This document shows, piece by piece, positions 17,976-27,917 of a stretch of 64,000 nucleotides of DNA. The DNA is taken from NCBI RefSeq assembly GCF_000814845.2, contig NZ_CP010431.2, positions 5,332,001 to 5,396,000 of the forward strand, written 5' to 3'. Below the pieces are notes generated by a model, which saw only the letters and a list, made by a program, of their open reading frames with translations, searched no databases and was not told the origin of the DNA. Each line of letters starts with the position of its first letter. The stretch's first letter is position 1. Source of the DNA: Pandoraea sputorum (GTDB lineage Bacteria; Pseudomonadota; Gammaproteobacteria; Burkholderiales; Burkholderiaceae). Position numbers and translations under genes: made by a program.

Positions 17976-19238
17976 ATGTCCGACGCCATCTTCTCCTACC
18001 GCGACGACGTGCTTCACGCCGAAGGCGTAGCGCTGCCCGCCCTCGCCGAGCGCTTCGGCACGCCGCTGTATGTCTACTCGAAGGCGGCTCTGACGAACGC
18101 CTATCAGGCCTATGCCAAGGCCTGCGAGGGTCGTAACGCCGCAGTGCATTACGCCGCCAAGGCCAATTCGAACCTCGCGGTCCTCGGCGTGTTCGCCAAG
18201 TTGGGCGCGGGCTTCGACATTGTTTCGGCAGGTGAGCTGGCACGCGTCATCGCCGCAGGCGGAGATCCGAAGCGCGCCGTGTTTTCCGGCGTCGGCAAGC
18301 ATGCAGACGAAATGCGTTTCGCCCTGGAAAAGGATGTGTTCTGCTTCAACGTGGAATCGCGTCCGGAACTGGATCGCCTGAACGCGGTGGCTGGGCAAGT
18401 CGGTAAGCGGGCGCGCGTGTCGTTGCGCGTGAATCCGAACGTCGACGCGAAGACGCACCCGTACATCTCCACGGGCCTGCGCGGCAACAAGTTCGGCGTA
18501 GCGTATGAAGAAGCCTTCGACGCCTACCGCGCGGCGGCCGCCATGCCCAACCTCGAAGTCGTCGGCATCGACTGCCACATCGGCTCGCAAATCACCGAAA
18601 TCTCGCCGTACCTCGACGCGACCGACAAGGTGCTCGATCTCGTCGAGAAGCTCGAAGCGGCTGGCATTTCGCTGCATCACATTGATGTAGGCGGCGGTCT
18701 TGGCATCACCTATACCGACGAGACGCCGCCGGACATCACGGCGTTCGCCACGACGCTGCTCGACCACATCGCCAAGCGTGGTCACGGCCACCGTCAGGTG
18801 CTGTTCGAACCTGGCCGTTCGCTGGTCGGCAACGCCGGTGTGCTGCTCACTCGCGTGGAATTCCTCAAGCATGGCGAGACGAAGAACTTCGCCATCGTCG
18901 ATGCAGCGATGAACGATCTGGCCCGCCCGGCCATGTACGAGGCGTATCACGGGATCGACCCGGTGGTGCGTCGCGCCGGCGATACCGCGACGTTCGACGT
19001 CGTCGGCCCGGTCTGCGAGAGTGGCGATTGGCTCGGTCGTGACCGCGCATTGGCGATCGACGCCGGCGACCTGCTCGCCATTCGTTCCGCTGGCGCCTAT
19101 GGGTTCACGATGAGCTCGAACTACAACACGCGTCCGCGCGCCGCCGAAGTCATGGTCGACGGCAATGAAGCCCATCTCGTACGCGAACGCGAGACGGTCG
19201 AATCGCTGTTTGCGGGCGAGCGGCTTCTCCCGGTCTGA
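17976..19238 (+). CDS. lysA: Diaminopimelate decarboxylase
   Basis: 420 aa, PLP enzyme giving L-lysine from meso-diaminopimelate. Start ATG 17976 (MSDAIFSYRDD), as in relatives; a longer frame overlapping lptM is rejected. PLP lysine Lys62 in VHYAAKANSN, the HIGSQI block, glycine-rich HIDVGGGLGITY, the EPGRSLVG phosphate site and the CESGDWLG active-site cysteine loop are all present. Convergent with msrQ (34-base gap). Confidence 0.97.
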   Translation: MSDAIFSYRDDVLHAEGVALPALAERFGTPLYVYSKAALTNAYQAYAKACEGRNAAVHYAAKANSNLAVLGVFAKLGAGFDIVSAGELARVIAAGGDPKRAVFSGVGKHADEMRFALEKDVFCFNVESRPELDRLNAVAGQVGKRARVSLRVNPNVDAKTHPYISTGLRGNKFGVAYEEAFDAYRAAAAMPNLEVVGIDCHIGSQITEISPYLDATDKVLDLVEKLEAAGISLHHIDVGGGLGITYTDETPPDITAFATTLLDHIAKRGHGHRQVLFEPGRSLVGNAGVLLTRVEFLKHGETKNFAIVDAAMNDLARPAMYEAYHGIDPVVRRAGDTATFDVVGPVCESGDWLGRDRALAIDAGDLLAIRSAGAYGFTMSSNYNTRPRAAEVMVDGNEAHLVRERETVESLFAGERLLPV

Positions 19239-19272
19239 TCCTCACGATCTGCCGGATACACCGCATCCCCGC

Positions 19273-19980
19273 CTAAGGCTGCCGCCGCAACGGCCTGCGC
19301 AGCGCCCAGATCACACGGGCGCCCAGCAGGCCGGCTACCACGATCGCATAGATCAGCGGCTCGGCAAGATCGTTCTTGCCCGCCTTCATCCACCAGTAGT
19401 GCAGGATCGAGAGCACGGCTATCGCATAAATCGCGCGATGCAGCCGCTGCCAGCGTCGCCCGCCCAGACGGCGCATCACCGCGTGCGGCGACGTTATCGC
19501 TAGCAACGTCATCAGGACAAACGCCACGAATCCCACCGTGATGAAAGGCCGTTTGCCCGTCACATCGCGCAAAATGCTGGCCCAGTCGAACCATTGGTCG
19601 AGCCAGAAATACGTCGCGAAATGCAAGGCGGCGTAAAAGCACGCGAATAGCCCGAGCATGCGACGAAATCGCAGCAGCCATGACATACCGGTCATGCGTC
19701 GCACCGGCGTAACGGCGAGGGTGATGCAGAGCATCACGAGCGTCCACGTCCCCGTCGAACGCGTGATGAATTCCACCGGATTCGCACCTAGCTGGTCTGT
19801 CAGTCCATAGACCACGAGCCGCAACAGTGGCGCAAGCGCGAGCAGGAAGACAACGACCTTGGCCCACGGCACCCACCGATTCGGACGCTGCGCTGAACGA
19901 CTGCCGTCGCGAGCGTTGGGCATCGAAGCAGCGTTGCCGGGTGTCGACGTAGGCGGCAATCGAGAAGGGGATGGCAGCAC
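19273..19980 (-). CDS. msrQ: Heme-binding membrane subunit of periplasmic methionine sulfoxide reductase
   Basis: 235 aa, six-helix b-type heme membrane protein of the ferric-reductase-like family (formerly YedZ). It passes electrons from the quinone pool or flavin reductase to MsrP. The ORF opens with GTG 19980, 11 bases past msrP; an internal ATG at residue 20 is an alternative, and neither has a strong ribosome site. Visible helices include WAKVVVFLLALAPLLRLVVY, a heme-ligand region FYAALHFATYFWLD and HRAIYAIAVLSILHYWW with conserved histidines. Confidence 0.92.
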   Translation of the reverse strand: MLPSPSRLPPTSTPGNAASMPNARDGSRSAQRPNRWVPWAKVVVFLLALAPLLRLVVYGLTDQLGANPVEFITRSTGTWTLVMLCITLAVTPVRRMTGMSWLLRFRRMLGLFACFYAALHFATYFWLDQWFDWASILRDVTGKRPFITVGFVAFVLMTLLAITSPHAVMRRLGGRRWQRLHRAIYAIAVLSILHYWWMKAGKNDLAEPLIYAIVVAGLLGARVIWALRRPLRRQP

Positions 19981-19991
19981 GGCGCGTCGAC

Positions 19992-20990
19992 TCAGAAGAA
20001 TTTACGTAGATCCATGCCCTGATACAGGCTGGCGACCTGATCCGCATACCCGTTGAACATCAGCGTCTTGCGCTTGGGCGTGAAAATGCCGCCCTCGCCG
20101 ATGCGGCGCTCCGTCGCCTGACTCCAGCGCGGGTGATCGACCTCGGGATTCACGTTCGAATAAAAGCCGTATTCGTTCGACGCCGCGCGATTCCAGCTCG
20201 TCTGCGGCATCTTTTCGACGAAACGGATCTTCACGATGGACTTGGCACTCTTGAATCCGTACTTCCACGGCACCACCATGCGCACCGGCGCGCCGTTCTG
20301 ATTCGGCAGCACTTCACCGTACAGGCCGAACGTCAGCAGTGAGAGCGGGTGCATGGCTTCGTCCATACGCAGCCCTTCGACGTACGGCCAGCTCAGCACC
20401 GGATAGGACAGTCCCGGCATCTGCTTCGGATCGGCCAGCGTCACGAACTCCACATACCGGGCGTTGCCCGTCGGCTGCACTTGCTTGATGAGCGCCGAGA
20501 GCGAGTAGCCGATCCACGGAATCACCATCGACCAGCCCTCGACGCAGCGCATCCGATAAACGCGCTCTTCGAGCGGTGCAAGCTTCAACAACGCGTCGAG
20601 ATCGTAGATCTTCGGTTGCTTGACCTCGCCCTCGATGGCCACCTGCCAGGGACGTGGCTTCAGCGTGCCAGCGCGACGTGCCGGATCGGACTTGTCGGTG
20701 CCGAATTCGTAGAAGTTGTTGTAGGTGGTGACGTCCTTGATATCGGTCGGCTTGTCGGTCACGACATAGTTCGCGTTGCGCGTCGCCGCCAGCTTGGCCA
20801 GCCCGGCGCCGGGACTGTCAGCCGCGAAGGCCACACCGGACGGAAGCAGACCGAGTGCCGCACCGCCCATCCCCGTCAAGCCAATACCGGACGCCTGCAA
20901 GAAGCGCCGCCGACCTGTCGCCACTTCCTGCGGCGTAATGCTGCTCGCCGGGATGTCTGCCCCGCGCAGACTCGCTTTGCTTGTACTCAT
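19992..20990 (-). CDS. msrP: Periplasmic methionine sulfoxide reductase catalytic subunit (molybdopterin)
   Basis: 332 aa. Start ATG 20990 ([10 protein letters not shown]) with GGGAGGCAGG upstream. Tat signal [10 protein letters not shown] (arginines 27-29), processed near AFA. The sulfite-oxidase-like fold carries the Mo-ligand Cys149 in [15 protein letters not shown]. Repairs methionine sulfoxide in envelope proteins. Operon with msrQ: 11-base spacing, order msrP then msrQ. The earlier 28 codons of the open frame are not needed and lack a ribosome site. Confidence 0.95.
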   Translation of the reverse strand: MSTSKASLRGADIPASSITPQEVATGRRRFLQASGIGLTGMGGAALGLLPSGVAFAADSPGAGLAKLAATRNANYVVTDKPTDIKDVTTYNNFYEFGTDKSDPARRAGTLKPRPWQVAIEGEVKQPKIYDLDALLKLAPLEERVYRMRCVEGWSMVIPWIGYSLSALIKQVQPTGNARYVEFVTLADPKQMPGLSYPVLSWPYVEGLRMDEAMHPLSLLTFGLYGEVLPNQNGAPVRMVVPWKYGFKSAKSIVKIRFVEKMPQTSWNRAASNEYGFYSNVNPEVDHPRWSQATERRIGEGGIFTPKRKTLMFNGYADQVASLYQGMDLRKFF

Positions 20991-21150
20991 GATGCCTGCC
21001 TCCCGAACGTATCCGAGTTGTCTCACCGACTGACGTGCCGCCAAGTTGCGGGCTGCGCGCCGCCCAATTGTCACCTATAGGAGATGGGACTGGCATCCAA
21101 AGAATGCCGTTCCCCAAGTTGCGTTGTGAAAAATCACATATCAGGATGAA

Positions 21151-21183
21151 AAAAGCCGCCTACACATGAGTGAGGCGGCTTTT
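21151..21183. terminator. Terminator between msrP upstream region and ccsB
   Basis: AAAAGCCGCCT, 11-base loop, AGGCGGCTTTT. Flanked by A's on the left and T's on the right, so it works on the minus strand as the end of the resB-ccsB operon and possibly also on plus. Confidence 0.8.
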
Positions 21184-21233
21184 CAAACGCGATGGCCTTG
21201 CGGTCGCCCCTCGGTGACAGGGGCATCGCGGCG

Positions 21234-22418
21234 TCAGAGCTGTCCGTAACTATGCAGTCCGGAGAGGAACATGTTCACGCCGAGGAATGCGAACGTCGTG
21301 ATCAGCAAACCGGTGAGCGACCACCATGCCGCCACCACACCGCGCAGGCCCTTCATCAGGCGCATGTGCAACCAGGCCGCGTAGTTCAGCCAGACGATGA
21401 GCGCCCAGGTCTCCTTCGGGTCCCAGCTCCAGTAGCCACCCCAGGCATCCGCCGCCCACAGCGCCCCGAGAATCGTGGCGATCGTGAAGAACGCGAAACC
21501 GACGGCAATCGCCTTGTACATCACGTCGTCGAGCAATTCGAGCGACGGCAGACGCGACGAGAAGAATCCGCTGTCGAGCGGCTTGCCATTGGCAGCCAGA
21601 CGCTTGTTCTCCCCAGACTTGAGCAAATAGGCCACCGCCACCATCGCTGCGAGGGCGAACGTGCCGTAGCCGATGAAGTTCGCAGGCACGTGAATCTTCA
21701 TCCACCAGCTTTGCAACGCGGGCACCAGCGGCTGGATTTCGTAGGCGCTACGCGCCACGCTGTACCAGAGGTTGAAACCGACGGCAGCACTGATCACGAG
21801 CAGCACGAACGGGCCGAGCGAGCGCGTCTCATAGCGCTGTTCGTAGTACAGATAGAACAGCGATGTAATCAGGCAGAACAGGACGAAGACTTCGTACAGA
21901 TTCGAGATTGGAATATGGCCGACATCTGCGCCCACCAGATAGGACTCGTACCAGCGCACCATCATGCCGGTGAAGCCGAGCAGCACAGCCGCCCAGCACA
22001 GCGACGAACCGACGCTCGCCCCGAACGGCGAGCGGGCGAGGAGACCGCCCCAGTAGAAGAGCGTCGACAGGAAGAATAGCGCGCTCATCCACAAAATGGC
22101 GGACTGGCTCGACAGAAAGTACTTGAGGAAGAACGCCTGATCGGCCCGCGCCAGATCGTGGTGATACATCCCGATGCCCGCGAGCGCGAGAATCGCGATC
22201 CCTGCCATCAACCATCGCACCGAGCGCCAGTGCCAGCCGAGCAGGGCAAACGTCGGGACGGAGAGCACCAGAATCGTGTGCTCGTAATAGTCCATGAAGT
22301 GGCCGTAGCGATTGAGTGCGAAGCCCGCGCCCAGCGCCAGCGCCAGCGCAAACAACCAGTCGCCGATGCTGCGACGGCGCAGCCACGAGACCTCTGAATA
22401 GCCTTGGGATAACTCCAT
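21234..22418 (-). CDS. ccsB: Cytochrome c biogenesis protein CcsB (ResC/CcsA family heme handler)
   Basis: 394-aa polytopic membrane protein of the system II cytochrome c synthetase. With ResB it exports heme and attaches it to CXXCH in the periplasm. Start ATG 22418 (MELSQGYSEVSW), supported by AAGGTG six bases upstream; an ATG at 22433 overlapping the resB stop as ATGA is an alternative. The Trp-rich WWD-type motif WGGYWSWDPKETWALIVW lies near residues 325-345, and conserved histidines are in KIHVPANFIGYG and the late HMRL region. Operon resB-ccsB, followed by a terminator. Confidence 0.93.
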   Translation of the reverse strand: MELSQGYSEVSWLRRRSIGDWLFALALALGAGFALNRYGHFMDYYEHTILVLSVPTFALLGWHWRSVRWLMAGIAILALAGIGMYHHDLARADQAFFLKYFLSSQSAILWMSALFFLSTLFYWGGLLARSPFGASVGSSLCWAAVLLGFTGMMVRWYESYLVGADVGHIPISNLYEVFVLFCLITSLFYLYYEQRYETRSLGPFVLLVISAAVGFNLWYSVARSAYEIQPLVPALQSWWMKIHVPANFIGYGTFALAAMVAVAYLLKSGENKRLAANGKPLDSGFFSSRLPSLELLDDVMYKAIAVGFAFFTIATILGALWAADAWGGYWSWDPKETWALIVWLNYAAWLHMRLMKGLRGVVAAWWSLTGLLITTFAFLGVNMFLSGLHSYGQL

Positions 22419-22429
22419 CTGTCTCACCT

Positions 22430-24565
22430 TCATCGTTTTGTGACGATCTCGTTCATCTCCGCCTTCGTGCGGGCGAATTCCTTTTCGAAATCCAGGGTGC
22501 GACGCGTCGTCGACACTGCCATCAATACCGAACTGCCACCTTCCGGCGTGTCCTTGACCCACAGCCACAGACGCCGCTCGCGCACGTAGAACATCGAGAA
22601 GATGCCCAGTACCAGCAGCAAGCTGCCAAGATACACGATCTTCTTGCCCGGCGAGCGCGTGAGCTGGAAGACGCTCGCCTGGATCTGCTCGAACGAATCG
22701 AGTTGCAGGAACACCGGGGCGTCATACAGGAAATTGTCGGACAACGCGTTAGTGGCCGTGTGCACGAAGCGCTCGGTCTCTGGCGACGGCACCGCCGCCG
22801 GCTGCCCCGCTTGCTCACGCGCGACCTGCCACAGTTGCCAGATCGTGCCGTCCAGAATGCGACGGAACATGTCGGCCGCACTCGACTGCTGTTCCTGCGG
22901 CACCTTCTCGTTCACGAACTCGGCAATTGCCTGCAAACCACCCGTCGCATGGCCGTTCTTGCTCGCGGGCATCGCACCAGCGAAAAGGTCCAGTTCGCGC
23001 TTGGCGCTTTCCTGCAATTGCCCGCGCAACTCGGCGGACGTCTGCGACGGCAGCGATTGCATCGCAAACCGGCGAGCCGCTTCGGTCCGCGCGCCGTCGT
23101 CCTGAAGCGCCGCGCGCAACAACATCCACTGCTTGACGGAGCCGTCGGCATCCGCGGGAATGCGCAGGTACTGGAACGGACCGTCCGGCGTGTCGCGCAC
23201 GCCCGTCATGAACACACGCTCGCCGTCTTCCACCAGAATCGGCAGCATGTAGTTGCGGTATTCCTTGGCCTGACCGCTGCGGTCGCGCACCTTGTATTGC
23301 ACCGACGGACCGACGTTTCGCAGATCCTTGCCCACGTCGGTTCGCGCACCGGAACCCAGTTGCGCCCCCAGTTCGTCACGCAACGATTTGCGAGCAACGC
23401 CGCGCACGTCGCGCTCACCGCCGCCGTTGCTGATGTTCTCGACGTTGATGGCACGGAAGTCGCTGAACTCGACGGTGTAGGCGTCCTTACCAGCAGCACC
23501 ACCACGCAGTTGGGTCGACCCGCCGATGTCGCCGGAGAACGCGAACGGACGATCGGTCGCGCCGCGCATCGGGTAGCCGGTCAGCTTCAGCTTGCTGCCG
23601 CCGTCCTCGAAACTCGACTGATAGATCGCGACGCCCTTGTAGATGAACGGTTCGTTGACCTTGACCGTCGCATCCATCGACTTGCCGGTTTCAGGGTCCG
23701 TCACCACGATGTCGCTGGCGAACAGCTTCGGCATGCCCGTCGAGTAATAGTCGACGTGGAATTTCTTCAGTTCGATGGAGAACGGCAGATCCTGCACGAC
23801 CGAGCCGTCCTGAAAATTCAGAATTGCCGTGGTGGACTTGCCGCCTTCCGGCACGAATGCGTAGCCGCGAAACGCGGGGTTGTTCGCCGACAGACGATGG
23901 TTCTCGGGAATTTGTGCGATGACGGCGTTGCCTTGCAGCGGCGACTTGCCGAATAGCGCCATCTGGACGCGGATCAGCAGGTCGCTGTCGACCAGACCGC
24001 CCAGACAGATGATCACGATGGCGCTGTGCGCGAAGATATAGCCGATCTTGTTGATCGCGCCTGCCTTGGCGGCCACCAACGTCGCCCCTTCGCGCTCGCG
24101 TACGACGAAGCGGTAACCGCGATGTCCGAGATAGCCCGTGACACGCTTGAGCAGATCCGTGCGCGAGAGGGGACCGGTGTACTCGGCCTTGTGACCAAAC
24201 GCGCGCAAACTCCCTTCGCGCACGTGATCGCGCCAGCTGCGGATATCCGCGATCATCTTCGGCGCATTGCGCACGATGCACAGCGTCGTGGACGCCATCA
24301 GGAAGAAGAGAATCAGCAGGAACCACCACGAGCTGTACACCGTGTACAGGCCGAGCGAGCGGAAAACGTCGGCCCAGAACGGGCCGAACTGGTTGACGTA
24401 ATTGGGGTAAGGGTCGCCCTGCTTGAGCACGGTGCCGACGATGCTGGCAATCGCGAGCACGGTCAGCAGACTGATGGCGAAACGCATCGAACTGACGAGC
24501 TCGACGCCATCGCGCACCCAGCGCTGCGCTCCCTTGATCTGCATTCCGGAGGTACTGATGCTCAT
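22430..24565 (-). CDS. resB: Cytochrome c biogenesis protein ResB
   Basis: 711 aa. Structural partner of CcsB in system II: three N-terminal membrane helices, a large periplasmic domain, and a C-terminal helix (KIVYLGSLLLVLGIFSMFYV) followed by RERRLWLW. Start taken at ATG 24565 (MSISTSGMQIKG); ATG 24544 is a possible alternative. Family motifs: MRFAISLLTVLAIASIVGTVLKQ near the start and SSWWFLLILFFLMASTTLCIV. A pair of genes, 11-12 bases apart, with ccsB downstream. Confidence 0.93.
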   Translation of the reverse strand: MSISTSGMQIKGAQRWVRDGVELVSSMRFAISLLTVLAIASIVGTVLKQGDPYPNYVNQFGPFWADVFRSLGLYTVYSSWWFLLILFFLMASTTLCIVRNAPKMIADIRSWRDHVREGSLRAFGHKAEYTGPLSRTDLLKRVTGYLGHRGYRFVVREREGATLVAAKAGAINKIGYIFAHSAIVIICLGGLVDSDLLIRVQMALFGKSPLQGNAVIAQIPENHRLSANNPAFRGYAFVPEGGKSTTAILNFQDGSVVQDLPFSIELKKFHVDYYSTGMPKLFASDIVVTDPETGKSMDATVKVNEPFIYKGVAIYQSSFEDGGSKLKLTGYPMRGATDRPFAFSGDIGGSTQLRGGAAGKDAYTVEFSDFRAINVENISNGGGERDVRGVARKSLRDELGAQLGSGARTDVGKDLRNVGPSVQYKVRDRSGQAKEYRNYMLPILVEDGERVFMTGVRDTPDGPFQYLRIPADADGSVKQWMLLRAALQDDGARTEAARRFAMQSLPSQTSAELRGQLQESAKRELDLFAGAMPASKNGHATGGLQAIAEFVNEKVPQEQQSSAADMFRRILDGTIWQLWQVAREQAGQPAAVPSPETERFVHTATNALSDNFLYDAPVFLQLDSFEQIQASVFQLTRSPGKKIVYLGSLLLVLGIFSMFYVRERRLWLWVKDTPEGGSSVLMAVSTTRRTLDFEKEFARTKAEMNEIVTKR

Positions 24566-24694
24566 TCTGTTTCCGACAACAAAAAAGGGCGGGGACGCGT
24601 ATTTCACGCGCCCACCACCCTGTGTATGCTAAACCAGTTACCCCCGGTCGCTCTGCGGCACCGTAGCGGGTTTCGTTATAAGTCAGCGAATATA

Positions 24695-24719
24695 CCCTGA
24701 CGTTCACATGATGTCAGGG
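24695..24719. terminator. Inverted repeat between resB promoter region and cytochrome c4 gene
   Basis: CCCTGAC, 11-base loop, GTCAGGG, 21 bases past the cytochrome gene stop. Lacks a T-run; a weak terminator or an operator for the resB promoter region. Confidence 0.4.
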
Positions 24720-24740
24720 CAGGGCTCCCGATCATCACGC

Positions 24741-25397
24741 TTAGCGCAGACCGGCCACGTAATCGGAGACGGCCTTGATTTCCTTATCGGACAAACGTCC
24801 GCCGATCGTATGCATCGGCGCGTTGTTGCCGCGCGTCTCGTTACGGAAGGCGATGAGTTGTGCCTCGGTGTATTCCGCCCATTGCCCGGACAGGCGCGGG
24901 TATTGCGACGGCATGCCGGCACCGGTCGGGCCGTGGCATGACGCGCACGCCGGCACGCCCTTCTCCGCGATGCCGCCACGGTAGATCTTCTCGCCGAGCG
25001 GCACGGTGTCCTTATTGCGGGCGACGCCCGGCTTCTCGGTTTGTGAGGCAAAGTAAGCGGACACGTTGCGCATGTCCTGCTCGTTCAATGCCGCGACCAT
25101 ACCGGCCATGATGGGGTTGTTGCGTGCCGGGGTCTTGCCGGGCTGCGCCTTGAAGTCGACGAGCTGCTTGTAGAGATATTCGGCATGCTGACCGGCCAGC
25201 TTCGGATAAGCGCCACCGGGGCTATTGCCGTCTGCCGCGTGGCAGGCCGCACACACCTGTGTGGCGATGGCCTGTCCCCGGGCCAGGTCGGGTTTTGCGG
25301 GCGTCTGAGGCTCGGCGGCTTGTACTACACCGCTCAGAAGAATGCATGCCAGCGCCAACGGTGTTGCAGCGAGAGACTTCCACACTCCTCGGTTCAT
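24741..25397 (-). CDS. Diheme cytochrome c4
   Basis: 218 aa. Start ATG 25397 (MNRGVWKSLA) with AAGGTG upstream; a GTG two codons earlier is less likely. Signal peptide processed after VVQA. Two cytochrome c domains with CAACH (Cys49, Cys52, His53) and CASCH (Cys151, Cys154, His155), each with a late Met ligand (NNPIMAGM, NAPMHTIG). Periplasmic electron carrier to terminal oxidases. It lies beside the resB-ccsB maturation genes that load its hemes. Confidence 0.94.
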   Translation of the reverse strand: MNRGVWKSLAATPLALACILLSGVVQAAEPQTPAKPDLARGQAIATQVCAACHAADGNSPGGAYPKLAGQHAEYLYKQLVDFKAQPGKTPARNNPIMAGMVAALNEQDMRNVSAYFASQTEKPGVARNKDTVPLGEKIYRGGIAEKGVPACASCHGPTGAGMPSQYPRLSGQWAEYTEAQLIAFRNETRGNNAPMHTIGGRLSDKEIKAVSDYVAGLR

Positions 25398-25501
25398 TCG
25401 CACACCTTATATCTGTTTTGTCGGGAAATCGGTCGTTCGAACTCACCGTCCGACGCCGCGTTTCTCCTCCAACCTCACGGCGCGCGAGACGTTCGGGCAA
25501 G

Positions 25502-25539
25502 CCTTGGCAAGGCCAAGGTTAACTTTCATATTGTACAAT
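25502..25539 (+). promoter_or_regulatory. Hairpin and possible promoter upstream of engB
   Basis: A perfect short palindrome CCTTGGC-aag-GCCAAGG (25502-25518) is followed by an AT-rich segment with TACAAT (25534-25539). TTGGCA and CATATT at 17-base spacing give a weak sigma70 match. The 298 bases 25398-25695 are the divergent control region of cytochrome c4 and engB. Confidence 0.35.
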
Positions 25540-25695
25540 AAAGACTTTCCCCGGCTTTAGGGGATTTCCATGTAGAAGGCCGCAGAACGGGGCTTCCCGG
25601 CCTGTCGCCGGTGAGTGTTCAACCCCACCGTCTTGCGTGCCTGCGCCCGCGTTGCGGCCCGATTCCAGTGGCTGCGGCGCTCCCCGGTTTCCGTC

Positions 25696-26364
25696 ATGTC
25701 CCTACTTCATCAAGCCCGCTTCTTTACGACCGTCAATCATCTGCGCGACCTGCCGCCTACGGCCGTGCCCGAGGTCGCCTTCGCGGGTCGCTCGAACGCG
25801 GGCAAATCCAGCGCGCTCAACATCCTCTGCAATCAGAAGCGGCTGGCCTTCTCGAGCAAGACGCCGGGCCGCACGCAGCACATCAACTATTTCGAGATCG
25901 CCCACCTCGAACACCTTTACGGTTACCTCGTCGATTTGCCGGGATACGGCTATGCCGAGGTCGGTGGCGGTGTGAAGGTGCACTGGCAACAGCTTCTCGG
26001 CGACTACCTCGTCCAGCGTCCGCAATTGCGCGGCCTCGTGCTGGTGATGGACTCGCGCCGCCCATTCACGGACCTCGATTGCGAACTGATCGACTGGTTC
26101 ATGCCCACCGGACGTCCGATCCACGCCCTGCTGACGAAAGCCGACAAGCTGACGCGTCAGGAAGCCACGAACGTGTTGCGGGAGACGCAGAAACGCCTGT
26201 CAGCGCTGCCGCGTACCGATGGGCTGCCGTCCGACGACCCGACGATTGCGCCGCAATTCACGGCGCAACTGTTCTCGTCGCTCAAGCGCACCGGCGTCGA
26301 CGCCGCGCAGCGCACGCTCGAAGACTGGCTCGCCATTCCGGCGCGCGAGAAGGCCAAAAAGTAA
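25696..26364 (+). CDS. engB: Ribosome biogenesis GTPase YihA/YsxC (EngB)
   Basis: 222 aa. Start ATG 25696 ([12 protein letters not shown]) matches the family start; the 27 codons upstream are not conserved in type. G1 GRSNAGKS (31-38), G2 [13 protein letters not shown]3 [11 protein letters not shown]4 TKADK, all intact. Essential GTPase for large-subunit assembly. Monocistronic, with a terminator about 245 bases downstream. Confidence 0.96.
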   Translation: MSLLHQARFFTTVNHLRDLPPTAVPEVAFAGRSNAGKSSALNILCNQKRLAFSSKTPGRTQHINYFEIAHLEHLYGYLVDLPGYGYAEVGGGVKVHWQQLLGDYLVQRPQLRGLVLVMDSRRPFTDLDCELIDWFMPTGRPIHALLTKADKLTRQEATNVLRETQKRLSALPRTDGLPSDDPTIAPQFTAQLFSSLKRTGVDAAQRTLEDWLAIPAREKAKK

Positions 26365-27891
<1,527 letters not shown>

Positions 27892-27917
27892 GGTTCAGAT
27901 CGATTCGGGTCGGCGCC

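Noticed and set aside
17865..19175. 436-codon open frame opposite lysA
   Set aside because: Shadow of lysA with no start signal or family likeness.
22316..23956. 546-codon open frame opposite resB
   Set aside because: Composition and position show a codon-bias shadow of resB.
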